Of a DNA stretch of 29,932 nucleotides, positions 1-7,257 are shown piece after piece. The stretch comes from DASQLQ01 sp035629935 (GTDB lineage: Bacteria > Actinomycetota > CADDZG01 > WHSQ01), in NCBI GenBank assembly GCA_035629935.1, contig DASQLQ010000033.1, positions 1 to 29,932 on the forward strand, written 5' to 3'. Position numbers and translations under genes: made by a program. Each line of letters opens with the position of its first letter. The stretch's first letter is position 1. Below the pieces are notes generated by a model. It saw only the letters and a program-made list of their open reading frames with translations. It was not told where the DNA came from and did no database searches.

Positions 1-774
1 CCTGCGTCCCTCGATCCTGGGAGGGTCGTGTTTGTAAGAACGTCCGAAGAAAGCGAGGTAGGCCTTGGCGGCCTCGATCGCGGCCTTGTCGTCTTCGACG
101 CGGAGATCGCCACAACCGGAGACCTCGCAGTGCATCCGGGCTCCACCCATCTCCTCGAGCGTGACCGTCTCGCCGATCACTTCCTCTGCCATGCGGGGTG
201 ATCCGAGATACATCGAAGCATTGCCGTCGACCATGAACACGACGTCGCAGAACGCCGGGATGTAAGCGCCACCGGCGGCGGACGGTCCGAAGAGACAACA
301 GACCTGAGGGATGCGGCCCGACGATTGCACCTGGTTGTAGAAGATCTTGCCGGCCCCCCGGCGCCCGGGAAAGAGGTCGACCTGATCCGTGATCCGCGCC
401 CCCGCGGAGTCCACGAGGTAAACGAGCGGGTGCTCGTGTTTCCGCGCCAACTCAATGATCCGGATGATTTTCTCGACGGTCCGGGCGCCCCACGACCCGG
501 CTTTGACGGTGGGATCGTTCGCCATGACGGCAACCTCGAGGCCGTTGACCTTGCCGATCCCCGTTACGACTCCATCGGCCGGCAGATCGCCCGCCAGAGC
601 ATTGACGAGCAGGCCGTCCTCGACGAACTCGTCTGCCGAATCGAGCAACAGAGCCAGTCGGTCCCGAACGAACAACTTCCCCTGCTGTGCCAGCTTCTCG
701 TGATATTTCTCGGCGCCGCCCCGTTTGGTGCGCTCCGATATCTCGCCGACGTCCCCGAGCTTGCCCGACGTCAT
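1..774 (-). CDS. Acyl-CoA carboxylase carboxyltransferase (beta) subunit, partial
   Basis: This is the N-terminal 258 residues of a biotin-dependent carboxyltransferase; the reading frame is open to the left window edge, so about half of a usual 510-540 residue protein is present. It would transfer CO2 from carboxybiotin to an acyl-CoA. Seen directly: an early ERTKRGG segment, the crotonase-like core with LVDSAGARI, the oxyanion-type glycine motif GPSAAGGAYIPAF, and MYLGSPRMAEEVIGE followed by EMGGARMHCEVSG. The start is the ATG at 774-772, preceded by GAGGAG; an in-frame TGA lies just upstream. The start overlaps the stop of a possible small gene (ATGA). The DLFPGRRGAGKIFYNQ stretch recalls methylcrotonyl-type as well as propionyl-type enzymes. 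The nearby methylmalonyl-CoA mutase favours propionyl-CoA, but the substrate is not settled by sequence. Confidence 0.93.
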   Translation of the reverse strand, partial: MTSGKLGDVGEISERTKRGGAEKYHEKLAQQGKLFVRDRLALLLDSADEFVEDGLLVNALAGDLPADGVVTGIGKVNGLEVAVMANDPTVKAGSWGARTVEKIIRIIELARKHEHPLVYLVDSAGARITDQVDLFPGRRGAGKIFYNQVQSSGRIPQVCCLFGPSAAGGAYIPAFCDVVFMVDGNASMYLGSPRMAEEVIGETVTLEEMGGARMHCEVSGCGDLRVEDDKAAIEAAKAYLAFFGRSYKHDPPRIEGRR

Positions 775-920
775 GTCAGCGGCTCCTCGATGAGCTTCTC
801 AGCGGAATGAAGCCGCGGCCGCCTGAAGCGCGCCCGAACAAGGTCAAGGGCTCGTCCACTCCGAGCACCTCTACTCGCTCTCAGCCGCGCGACCCGCAGC
901 CGCTCCTCTTGTTCGGCCAC
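771..920 (-). CDS. Possible 49-residue basic protein coupled to the carboxyltransferase
   Basis: A GTG-started frame of 49 codons (beginning VAEQEERLRVARL, ending EKLIEEPLT) fills the gap between the biotin ligase and the carboxyltransferase, and its TGA overlaps the carboxyltransferase ATG. The product would be very arginine-rich. A second tiny frame (1004-921, 27 codons, MAEPIAFREACKGKEDR...) ends immediately before the GTG. Actinobacterial carboxylases often have a small epsilon subunit next to the beta subunit, and position and size would fit, but I see no recognisable epsilon motif. It may equally be non-coding leader sequence. Confidence 0.3.
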   Translation of the reverse strand: MAEQEERLRVARLRASRGARSGRALDLVRARFRRPRLHSAEKLIEEPLT

Positions 921-1047
921 TCAGGCCAGATGGGAGATATATGAGATCTGCACCCGGTCCTCCTTGCCCTTGCAGGCTTCACGAAAGGCGATGGGCTCGG
1001 CCATCGCCCAAAGCACAGGATAAGGCCGTCTAGCGCTCGATTGGAGG

Positions 1048-1851
1048 TTAGTCAGAGCGCAACTGCTCTATCTCCGCGACGTGCAGGGACTCGAGGCGCC
1101 CGTCTATGTCCAGTTCCAGTGCCCCGTTGGGGAGCAGTCGCGTGGCCGTCCCCTGCACCGTTCGACCATCGGAGAACCGGACCGTGACGTCCCGGCCCAA
1201 CACCTCGGAGCGAGCTGTGGCTCGGTCGATGACGGTGGTCGAGCGTTCCGGGTCGAGAACTGCTGCGTAGAGGGACTCGAAGGACGCCAGGATACGCGCC
1301 ATCAGCTCGACGCGCACCGGGAAGGTTCCTCCGGTCTCCGAAACGATGCTCGTTGCACGATCTGCGATCTCCTCAGGGGCTAGTTCTCGCTCCCAAGAAA
1401 CGTTGATCCCGATGCCCGCGATCGCTGCATCGATCCGTGCACCCGTGACGCGACTCTCCACGAGGATGCCCGCCAGTTTGCGACGTCTCACCATCACATC
1501 GTTCGGCCATTTCACGTTGGTGGGTATCCCGCTCAGTGTTTCGACCACGTCCGCACACGCGACCCCGAGAGCCGTGGTCAGGAGCCCCGACCGATCCAGC
1601 GGCATGTCCGGGCGAAGAACTAGGGAGAACTGCAGAAGGGTTCCGGGGGCCGAGAACCACGAACGACCCCAGCGACCCCGCCCGGCCGTCTGGTGATCGG
1701 CAACCACCAGTGCTCCTTCGGAGGCTCCTTCGGCGGCCCAAGCCAATGCTTCGGTGTTCGTGGAGCCGATCTCGTCGAAGTACCGGAACGGCTTCCCGAA
1801 CCGGCCGCGCAGCGTTTCTTCGATGAGGGCCGCATCGAGGTCATCTGCCAT
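1048..1851 (-). CDS. birA: Biotin--[acetyl-CoA-carboxylase] ligase
   Basis: The 267-residue product activates biotin with ATP and attaches it to the lysine of biotin carrier domains, here most likely the neighbouring carboxylase alpha subunit. Visible motifs: STN at 30-32, the biotinyl-AMP loop GRGRWGR at 57-63, KWPND at 114-118 and KLAGIL at 125-130, followed by a small C-terminal beta domain. There is no N-terminal helix-turn-helix, so it is a class I (non-repressor) ligase. I chose the ATG at 1851 because the protein then begins just ahead of the catalytic domain and a -10-like TATCCT lies 9 nt upstream; a GTG at 1893 in the same frame would add 14 unconserved-looking residues and nearly touch the divergent gene. 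It is transcribed away from the alpha subunit. Confidence 0.93.
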   Translation of the reverse strand: MADDLDAALIEETLRGRFGKPFRYFDEIGSTNTEALAWAAEGASEGALVVADHQTAGRGRWGRSWFSAPGTLLQFSLVLRPDMPLDRSGLLTTALGVACADVVETLSGIPTNVKWPNDVMVRRRKLAGILVESRVTGARIDAAIAGIGINVSWERELAPEEIADRATSIVSETGGTFPVRVELMARILASFESLYAAVLDPERSTTVIDRATARSEVLGRDVTVRFSDGRTVQGTATRLLPNGALELDIDGRLESLHVAEIEQLRSD

Positions 1852-1859
1852 AGCAAACG

Positions 1860-1890
1860 TAGGATAGGAGGGGGTCTGAAAACGAAAGGA
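1860..1890. promoter_or_regulatory. Divergent birA / carboxylase-alpha promoter region
   Basis: The gap between the divergent starts (1851 and 1896) is only 44 bp. A plus-strand TAGGAT (1860-1865) and a minus-strand TATCCT (1866-1861) almost coincide, so the two -10 elements probably overlap. A ribosome-binding site AAAGGA (1885-1890) sits 5 nt before the TTG start of the alpha subunit and supports that unusual start codon. Confidence 0.45.
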
Positions 1891-1895
1891 CACCC

Positions 1896-3638
1896 TTGTT
1901 CAAGAAGCTCTTGGTAGCCAATCGTGGAGAGATCGCCGTGCGGGTGATGCGCGGCTGCCGCGATCTTGATATCCAGACCGTCGCGGTTTATTCGGACCTC
2001 GACGCCGAAGCGGTGCACACCAGATACGCCGACGAATCGTTCAATGTCGGCGCCGGTCCCGCGTCCGAGTCCTACCTCAAGATCCCCGCGATCCTCGAGG
2101 CCGCGAAACGCTCGGGGGCCCAAGCCGTCCATCCGGGATACGGCTTCCTCGCCGAGAACGCCGAGTTCGCCCGGGCCGTTATCGATGCCGGGCTGATCTG
2201 GGTCGGCCCGGCCCCCGACATCATCGATTCCATGGGCGACAAGACCGCCGCCCGACATGCGGCTGCCGACGCCGGCGTAGCAACCGTTCCCGGCACACCC
2301 GAGCCCATAACGACCGTCGAGGAAGTGATGGCCTTCGTTCGCGATCACGGGCTCCCGCTCGCCATCAAGGCGTCGGCAGGTGGTGGTGGCAAAGGCTTCC
2401 GGGTGGTCGAGGAAGAGAAAGACATCGAAGACGCTCTCGCGGGGGCCGCTCGCGAGGCCGAAGCCTATTTCTCGTCGGCCGACGTCTACCTCGAGCGGTA
2501 CCTGCAGCGGCCGCGCCACATCGAGGTACAGGTGCTGGGCGACGCGAGCGGCGCGGTCCTCTCGTTCCCCGAACGCGACTGCTCACTTCAGCGGCGGCAT
2601 CAGAAACTGATCGAGGAGTCGCCTTCGCCGGCGCTGGAACCGCAGGTGCGCGAAGCCATCATGGAAGCAGCCGCCAAAGTGTCGAAACAAGTCGGCTACA
2701 AGAACGCCGGAACCTGCGAGTTCCTACTCGACTCCGACGGGAAGACCTTCTACTTCCTCGAGATGAATACTCGGCTCCAGGTCGAGCACCCAGTCACCGA
2801 GCTGGTGACCGGTCTGGACCTCGTCAAAGCTCAACTTCTGGTCGCAGCCGATGAGGGACTCGACTTCTCGCAGGACGACATCGAGCTGCGCGGCCACGCG
2901 ATCGAGTGCCGCGTGAACGCCGAGGACCCGGGGAAGAACTTCATGCCGGCCCCCGGACACATCGGCAACTATCGGGAACCATCGGGGCCCGGAGTGCGAG
3001 TGGATTCGGGGGCCGAGGCGAACTACACGATCCCGCAGGCTTATGACCCCTTGATCTCGAAGCTCATCACCTACGGGTACAACCGGGAAGAGGCACGTAC
3101 GCGCATGCTGCGTGCCCTGTCGGAGTACGAGATCGAGGGGATCAAGACGGCGATCCCCTTCCACCGATTGATGTTGGCCGACAACAGATTCATCACCGGC
3201 GACTATCACACCGGCACTGTCGAGCGCGAGATGGACCTTTCAGTGCTCAAACAACCCGTTGTCCGCAAGCCCAAGGCAGGCGAACCCGAGGTCGCCCAGC
3301 GACGACTTTCGGTTGAAGTCGATGGGAAACGATTCGACGTCACGATGCGCGAGCACCTGGAGACCACGGTACAACCGAAGAAACCCAAACCCCCCGAGCG
3401 CGCTGCTGCGGTCGGCGGAGGTGGTAGCGAAGCTCTAACGGCGCCGATGCAAGGAACGATCGTCAAGGTTCTCGTCGAAAAGGGTCAGGAAGTGAAAGCC
3501 GGCGAGGTCGTCTGCGTCCTCGAGGCCATGAAGATGGAGAACTCGATCCTTGCGCACACTGACGGATCAGTGGCTGAGCTGAACGTCGAAGCCGGTCAAT
3601 CGGTTGAAACCGGAGCCACACTCGCGGTCATCCGCTGA
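1896..3638 (+). CDS. Acyl-CoA carboxylase alpha subunit (biotin carboxylase + BCCP)
   Basis: This 580-residue fused subunit carboxylates its own biotin using ATP and bicarbonate, then feeds the carboxyltransferase. Domains: biotin carboxylase at about 1-445, with HPGYGFLAEN (79-88), the ATP-grasp loop GGGGKG (162-167) and the EMNTRLQVEHPVTE active-site segment; a linker of about 60 residues rich in K and P; and a C-terminal biotinyl domain with EAMKMEN, where K546 is the biotinylation site. The length matches actinobacterial AccA/PccA-type subunits. Translation starts at a TTG behind AAAGGA. The gene is divergent from birA, and its 3' end overlaps the convergent YCII gene by 11 bp. It could serve more than one carboxyltransferase partner, as is common in this phylum. 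Confidence 0.95.
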   Translation: MFKKLLVANRGEIAVRVMRGCRDLDIQTVAVYSDLDAEAVHTRYADESFNVGAGPASESYLKIPAILEAAKRSGAQAVHPGYGFLAENAEFARAVIDAGLIWVGPAPDIIDSMGDKTAARHAAADAGVATVPGTPEPITTVEEVMAFVRDHGLPLAIKASAGGGGKGFRVVEEEKDIEDALAGAAREAEAYFSSADVYLERYLQRPRHIEVQVLGDASGAVLSFPERDCSLQRRHQKLIEESPSPALEPQVREAIMEAAAKVSKQVGYKNAGTCEFLLDSDGKTFYFLEMNTRLQVEHPVTELVTGLDLVKAQLLVAADEGLDFSQDDIELRGHAIECRVNAEDPGKNFMPAPGHIGNYREPSGPGVRVDSGAEANYTIPQAYDPLISKLITYGYNREEARTRMLRALSEYEIEGIKTAIPFHRLMLADNRFITGDYHTGTVEREMDLSVLKQPVVRKPKAGEPEVAQRRLSVEVDGKRFDVTMREHLETTVQPKKPKPPERAAAVGGGGSEALTAPMQGTIVKVLVEKGQEVKAGEVVCVLEAMKMENSILAHTDGSVAELNVEAGQSVETGATLAVIR

Positions 3639-3945
3639 ACGAAACGGTTCCTGCTGGATAGAGCCACGTAAAGGCTTCCACCTCTAGACGGCCGGCCTTC
3701 ACCGCGGGATCGTCCTCGGCGAGCGAACGAGCTTCTTCGACGGACGTTGCGTAGAGACAGATCCCTCTCAGGCTCTCAGTGGACTGCCCATCGAACGGAC
3801 CATTGGTCAACAGAAGACCGCGCTGTCGCAGGCCATCCATGTAGGAGAGGTGCGCTTCCTGGATGCGCTCCAGCTCGTCCTCGGGATAGTCGATAGCGTC
3901 TTCAGGACGCTTGAGAAGAACGAATGCAACGCGCTCGAGCTCCAT
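3628..3945 (-). CDS. YCII-related domain protein
   Basis: This small 105-residue protein has the YCII (dimeric alpha/beta barrel-like) pattern: an early beta strand VAFVLL, AHLSYMDGLRQRGLLLTNGPF, a GICLYATSVEEA strand-turn, and DDPAVKAGRLEVEAFTW. H32 and D79 match the conserved His/Asp pair of the family, which in characterised members suggests a small enzymatic role; the substrate is unknown. The start is the ATG at 3945. It lies inside a perfect hairpin and has no visible Shine-Dalgarno sequence. The gene follows the MerR regulator by 29 nt on the same strand, so co-transcription is likely and it may belong to that regulon. Confidence 0.8.
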   Translation of the reverse strand: MELERVAFVLLKRPEDAIDYPEDELERIQEAHLSYMDGLRQRGLLLTNGPFDGQSTESLRGICLYATSVEEARSLAEDDPAVKAGRLEVEAFTWLYPAGTVSFSG

Positions 3946-3964
3946 AGACCGAAGTCTATGGAGC
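3939..3964 (-). promoter_or_regulatory. UUCG-capped hairpin overlapping the YCII start codon
   Basis: On the minus strand the arms GCTCCATAGAC and GTCTATGGAGC form a perfect 11-bp stem closed by the tetraloop TTCG between C and G, the especially stable cUUCGg type. The ATG of the YCII gene (3945-3943) is inside the 3' arm. There is no T-run after it, so it is not a standard intrinsic terminator. It may restrict initiation unless ribosomes finishing merR melt it. Confidence 0.7.
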
Positions 3965-3974
3965 CAACGAGCTG

Positions 3975-4712
3975 CTAATTGCCGGCCTGCAGTACCTGCT
4001 GCATGTAAGCCATCGCTTCGGCGTTGACCGCGCCTCGTGAAGCTGTCTCGGGACCTTCCGTGTCGTACATCTTCTGTAGCGATTGACGGATGCCCGGGTC
4101 GCCGCCCGTGAAAGCTTCGATAAGGGCGTTCCACCGACGGACGAGATCCTGCAACTTGGGATCTGTCGGATCGGTACCTGCGACTCGTTCGGCTTCGACC
4201 TCAGCGATCAGGTCGGCCCAGTCTTGCTGTGCTTTGGCCATCCCTTCATCACCGAGATCGTTTCGACGCTGCTCGAGTTGAGCCAGCTGCTCCGGCGTGT
4301 AGTACTTCTCCATCCTCGTCATCACCTCCAATATCTCGACGAATTGCTCCGGGGTCGGCTCCCCTGCTCCATCGAGCGCCGTCAATATCCCTTGCACTCG
4401 CGCCCGCAGACGTTCGTGCAGATCGATGCGTCGCTCGATCTCGCCGAGATGACGTTGCAGTGTCTCCCGCGGATCCGACCCCTCACCGAGACTGGTCCTC
4501 ACCTCCTCGAGGGAAAGACCTATCTGCCTGAGGGCCACGATCCGGTAGAGACGGCGTACATCGTCCTCGCCATAGAGGCGGTGTCCGGAGCTGCTCCGCT
4601 CCGACGGGACCAGAAGCCCGATCTCGTCGTAGTGATGCAGCGTTCGGACGGTGAGACCCGTCTCTGCGGCAAGCTCGCCGACCTTTCTCTGCTCCTTGTG
4701 CTTGGTGATCAC
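3975..4712 (-). CDS. MerR-family regulator with TipAS ligand-binding domain
   Basis: This 245-residue transcription factor has an N-terminal MerR winged helix-turn-helix (about 9-78: KVGELAAETGLTVRTLHHYDEIGLL, RLYGEDDVRRL), a linking helix (about 80-120) and a C-terminal TipAS-like domain (about 135-245: YYTPEQLAQLEQR, DLIAEVEAERVAGTDP, AEAMAYMQQVL). TipAS domains bind hydrophobic or antibiotic ligands in known members, and such proteins activate their own promoter by untwisting a long spacer. I chose the GTG at 4712 because it lies 8 nt after a -10 element; a longer frame to 4751 would run through the promoter. It shares a short intergenic region with divergent yjbQ and is followed by the YCII gene. 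Confidence 0.9.
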   Translation of the reverse strand: MITKHKEQRKVGELAAETGLTVRTLHHYDEIGLLVPSERSSSGHRLYGEDDVRRLYRIVALRQIGLSLEEVRTSLGEGSDPRETLQRHLGEIERRIDLHERLRARVQGILTALDGAGEPTPEQFVEILEVMTRMEKYYTPEQLAQLEQRRNDLGDEGMAKAQQDWADLIAEVEAERVAGTDPTDPKLQDLVRRWNALIEAFTGGDPGIRQSLQKMYDTEGPETASRGAVNAEAMAYMQQVLQAGN

Positions 4713-4720
4713 CGGGATAC

Positions 4721-4751
4721 ACGCTAGACCCTCACGTAACGTGAGGTGCAA
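4721..4751 (-). promoter_or_regulatory. MerR-type promoter with operator dyad in a 19-bp spacer
   Basis: Read on the minus strand, -35 TTGCAC (4751-4746) and -10 TAGCGT (4726-4721) are separated by 19 bp, the overlong spacing typical of MerR-activated promoters. The spacer holds the operator: 8-bp arms CCTCACGT and ACGTGAGG around one central base (4730-4746). The GTG start lies 8 nt after the -10, so the transcript should be leaderless or nearly so. The dyad also overlaps the expected -35 zone of divergent yjbQ. Confidence 0.75.
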
Positions 4752-4761
4752 GCCCCGATGC

Positions 4762-4773
4762 GAGAATCCCTCC
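4762..4773 (+). promoter_or_regulatory. Putative leaderless -10 element of yjbQ
   Basis: GAGAAT (4762-4767) lies exactly 6 nt before the GTG at 4774. The corresponding -35 zone would fall on the right arm of the MerR operator dyad. Confidence 0.4.
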
Positions 4774-5235
4774 GTGACTGCTCACACCGTTTACAAGACC
4801 TTCAACACGGCCGAGCGACGAGAGTTCGTCCGCATCACCGAAGACGTTCAGACGGCCGTCGATGAGTCCGGCGTTTCCGAAGGCATGGCCCTCGTCTCGG
4901 CGATGCACATCACCGCCGGGGTGTGGGTGAACGACGACGAACCGGGCATCCAAGCGGACGCTATGGAATGGCTGGACAAGTTGGCCCCGCCCTCATGGAA
5001 AGAGCCGGCGAATCGGGTCGCGGGAGCGCTTCTTCCCGATCCGGGCGACTACCGCCACCACCGCGGGGGCGAAGACAACGGTGACGCGCACCTGAAGAAC
5101 ATGCTCGTGCACCACCAGGTCGTGATCCCCGTTACGGACGGGAAACTGGATCTGGGACCGTGGCAAGCGATCTTCTATGCAGAATTCGACGGTAAGCGGA
5201 ACAAGAGACTCGTGATCAAAATCTTGGGTGAATAG
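4774..5235 (+). CDS. yjbQ: YjbQ / UPF0047 family protein
   Basis: This 153-residue protein belongs to the UPF0047/YjbQ family, described as having a secondary thiamine-phosphate synthase activity; the physiological role is uncertain. Seen directly: SAMHITAGVWVND with H45, then YRHHRGGEDNGDAHLKNML (93-111), and the C-terminal GKLDLGPWQAIFYAEFDG and final KRLVIKILGE, all typical of the family. The GTG start at 4774 gives the usual family length and places a -10-like hexamer 6 nt upstream. The gene is divergent from the MerR regulator and may be in its regulon. It overlaps the next gene by 8 nt, implying translational coupling. Confidence 0.9.
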   Translation: MTAHTVYKTFNTAERREFVRITEDVQTAVDESGVSEGMALVSAMHITAGVWVNDDEPGIQADAMEWLDKLAPPSWKEPANRVAGALLPDPGDYRHHRGGEDNGDAHLKNMLVHHQVVIPVTDGKLDLGPWQAIFYAEFDGKRNKRLVIKILGE

Positions 5236-6064
5236 CAAGCCGCGATCGTTGACTTTCTACCCGCTTCGAACTGTTGATGCAGAGATGTGGTTCGACGACC
5301 GGCCGGGGGCCGACCCCGCGACCGTCTTCATCCACGGTTTGGCAGCTTCGTCACAGACATTCACAGGAGTTATCAATGACTACCGGCTGAAGGGACACCG
5401 GACGGTAAGGCCCGACCTCTTGGGTTTCGGAAATAGCGAAAGGCCGCCAGAGTTCGGGTACACGATCGAGGATCACGCGTCCACTGTGATCGAGCTGTTG
5501 CGTTCGTTGCAGCTCGATGGATTCAAAGTCGTCGGCCACAGCCTCGGGGGCGCAATCGCCGTTCTAGTGGCCGAAGCGTTGACGGATCGCGTCAACAAGA
5601 TCGTGTTGATCGAGGCCAACCTCGACCCGGGCGGGGGCGGCATGAGTTTGCCCGTAGCCCGTCGATCCGAGGAGGACTACGTCTCGCACGGGTTCGCAGA
5701 GGACCTATCCGGGTTTGTGGGGATCCCAAGACAGATGATGGAGAAAGCGGCTCCGATGGCAGTTCATCGGACCTCCGTCTCACTAGTCGCCAACACGCAG
5801 CCGACGATCCGGGAGCGTCTTCTTTCATTGCGTCTACCCCGCCTATTCATCGCAGGCGACCGATCCCTGAATGAATCACCGCCTTTACCTTCGGGAGAGG
5901 TTGGAGACGGGCTCGATGAACGCGGAATTCGGAGGATCGTAGTTCCGGACGCAGGGCACTCGATGATGTTTGACAACCCAGGGGGGTTCGCTGCAGCGGT
6001 AGCCGAAGCTCTAGGCGAGGAAACTCCGATAGATCAAAGCGATCACGAAGGTGGGGATCGCTGA
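5228..6064 (+). CDS. Alpha/beta-fold hydrolase
   Basis: This 278-residue protein has the alpha/beta hydrolase layout: the oxyanion HG at 36-37 (VFIHGLAAS), DLLGFGNSERP at 63-73, the nucleophile elbow GHSLGG with S105, a lid region at about 130-195 with GGGG at its start, a probable acid D211 (FIAGDRS), and the catalytic H244 in AGHSMMFDNP. No signal peptide is visible, so it is probably cytoplasmic. The substrate cannot be inferred. The GTG start lies inside the end of yjbQ, so the two genes form a unit. Its last 54 bp overlap the convergent membrane protein gene. Confidence 0.9.
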   Translation: MNSKPRSLTFYPLRTVDAEMWFDDRPGADPATVFIHGLAASSQTFTGVINDYRLKGHRTVRPDLLGFGNSERPPEFGYTIEDHASTVIELLRSLQLDGFKVVGHSLGGAIAVLVAEALTDRVNKIVLIEANLDPGGGGMSLPVARRSEEDYVSHGFAEDLSGFVGIPRQMMEKAAPMAVHRTSVSLVANTQPTIRERLLSLRLPRLFIAGDRSLNESPPLPSGEVGDGLDERGIRRIVVPDAGHSMMFDNPGGFAAAVAEALGEETPIDQSDHEGGDR

Positions 6065-6568
6065 GAAGAGCATCACCGTTAGGGCGGTCCTGGGTGCTCG
6101 GCGAGCCGCAGCGAAACACACAATCGCGACACATAGTTCGGCGGCGACTTGGATCCAACGTTTCGACAAGATGGCGACGCTGATGGCCTCGCCCACGAAC
6201 ACTCCGGCGGGGATCCCCCACAGATGTACCGACCGATGGCTTCGTGCACCGAACCAGCCCGCGATCGCTCCCGAAACGAAGGCCGCCACGAACCAGAACA
6301 CCCCGACGGTCACTAGGTAGCCGGTCGAGATCGTCCCATCGACCACGACTCTCCAGAGGTAATAGGTGAACGCCGCCGTGGCCAGACACGCGGCCCCCAA
6401 CCGCGCGCCGTAGGCGCGACGCCGCGACAACCTCCCCACGACGAAGGCGATCAAGAACCAGAGTGCACCCACGTTGCCGACCCATCTGAGGGCAAGGTCG
6501 TCGACTAGACGGGCCGCCAACCCCAGGGCGATACCCAGCAGCGCCGCTACAGCCGTCCTCTTGAGCAC
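6011..6568 (-). CDS. Multi-pass membrane protein of unknown function
   Basis: The 185-residue product is almost wholly hydrophobic, with about six or seven membrane segments (roughly residues 4-20, 32-48, 58-75, 85-107, 118-135, 140-156 and 163-183) separated by short basic turns (RLSRRRAYGAR, ARRAPRT). It vaguely recalls small actinobacterial membrane families of the DUF6518 kind, but I cannot assign it firmly. Start GTG at 6568. The 3' end runs 54 bp into the convergent hydrolase gene, which is an unusually long tail-to-tail overlap. No transport or catalytic motif is seen. Confidence 0.72.
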   Translation of the reverse strand: MLKRTAVAALLGIALGLAARLVDDLALRWVGNVGALWFLIAFVVGRLSRRRAYGARLGAACLATAAFTYYLWRVVVDGTISTGYLVTVGVFWFVAAFVSGAIAGWFGARSHRSVHLWGIPAGVFVGEAISVAILSKRWIQVAAELCVAIVCFAAARRAPRTALTVMLFSAIPTFVIALIYRSFLA

Positions 6569-6622
6569 GCTTAAGAGGATGACAGGCAGGGGTCCCGACC
6601 CGGAGCGGAGAACCCTTCACCT

Positions 6623-7255
6623 ATGAGACCTATGGCGATCGCGGTAGTGCTACTCGCCTTGCTTGCGCCGGCACCGACCGGTGCGGCCCCCTTAGCGGTC
6701 AAGCGGCAGCAAGGAGCCGATGCCATCTGGCTGGTCGCCACCGGGGTCAAGAACCACTTCACCGGTTACTACGCGTCCGCGCATCTGGATGAGCCTGATG
6801 GCGACGGCGATTTTTCCTGGGATTCCGCCAGCATTGGTAAAGGCCGCTGCGTGCGAGAGAAGGACAAATTCGGCACAAGCACGTCTTGCACCTTCACCGG
6901 TTGGGCCCAAGGCACCGCTTCCGATAACTTCACGATGGATCCTGTGATGGAAGAGGCCGAGCTAGAGCTGAAACGCAAAGGCGAGACGTTCCGTGTTCAC
7001 TGGACGGGGAACGACTGGGGGCTCTACCAAGCCGGCGAAGGCTGCATCAGCTCCGATGACGAGGAGCCACGCGAGGGCCACGGCGGCGGACTCCTACTCA
7101 TCGCCAGAGCCAAAGGGGACATCTTCGGAGAGCATGTCGTTAGTAAGGGCACATTCGGAGCGATGTTGATGAGTGGAGCCATGGTGACCCAATGCACCCG
7201 ATTCGACGCGCTGTCGAATCTCGGACCCGGCGAAACGGTCCGCATCACTTTCTAG
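6623..7255 (+). CDS. Secreted protein of unknown function
   Basis: A 210-residue protein with a clear Sec signal peptide: short MRPM, hydrophobic AIAVVLLALLAPAP, and a likely cleavage after TGAA near residue 22. The mature part has four cysteines (C76, C89, C141, C191), enough for two disulfides, and is rich in W, G and acidic residues (DEPDGDGDFSWD; SSDDEEPREGHGGG). A C-terminal NLGPGETVRITF looks like a closing beta strand, so an all-beta fold is plausible. I recognise no family. It stands alone between a divergent membrane protein gene and a convergent F420 reductase gene, with its stop only 2 nt from that gene's end. Confidence 0.75.
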   Translation: MRPMAIAVVLLALLAPAPTGAAPLAVKRQQGADAIWLVATGVKNHFTGYYASAHLDEPDGDGDFSWDSASIGKGRCVREKDKFGTSTSCTFTGWAQGTASDNFTMDPVMEEAELELKRKGETFRVHWTGNDWGLYQAGEGCISSDDEEPREGHGGGLLLIARAKGDIFGEHVVSKGTFGAMLMSGAMVTQCTRFDALSNLGPGETVRITF

Positions 7256-7257
7256 CG

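Noticed and set aside
1620..2519. A 299-codon minus-strand frame across birA and the carboxylase gene
   Set aside because: It is antisense to the biotin carboxylase domain and out of frame with birA; its translation shows no coherent motif.
3939..3964. The UUCG hairpin as an intrinsic terminator of merR
   Set aside because: No T-run follows on the minus strand and the stem continues into the coding start of the next gene.
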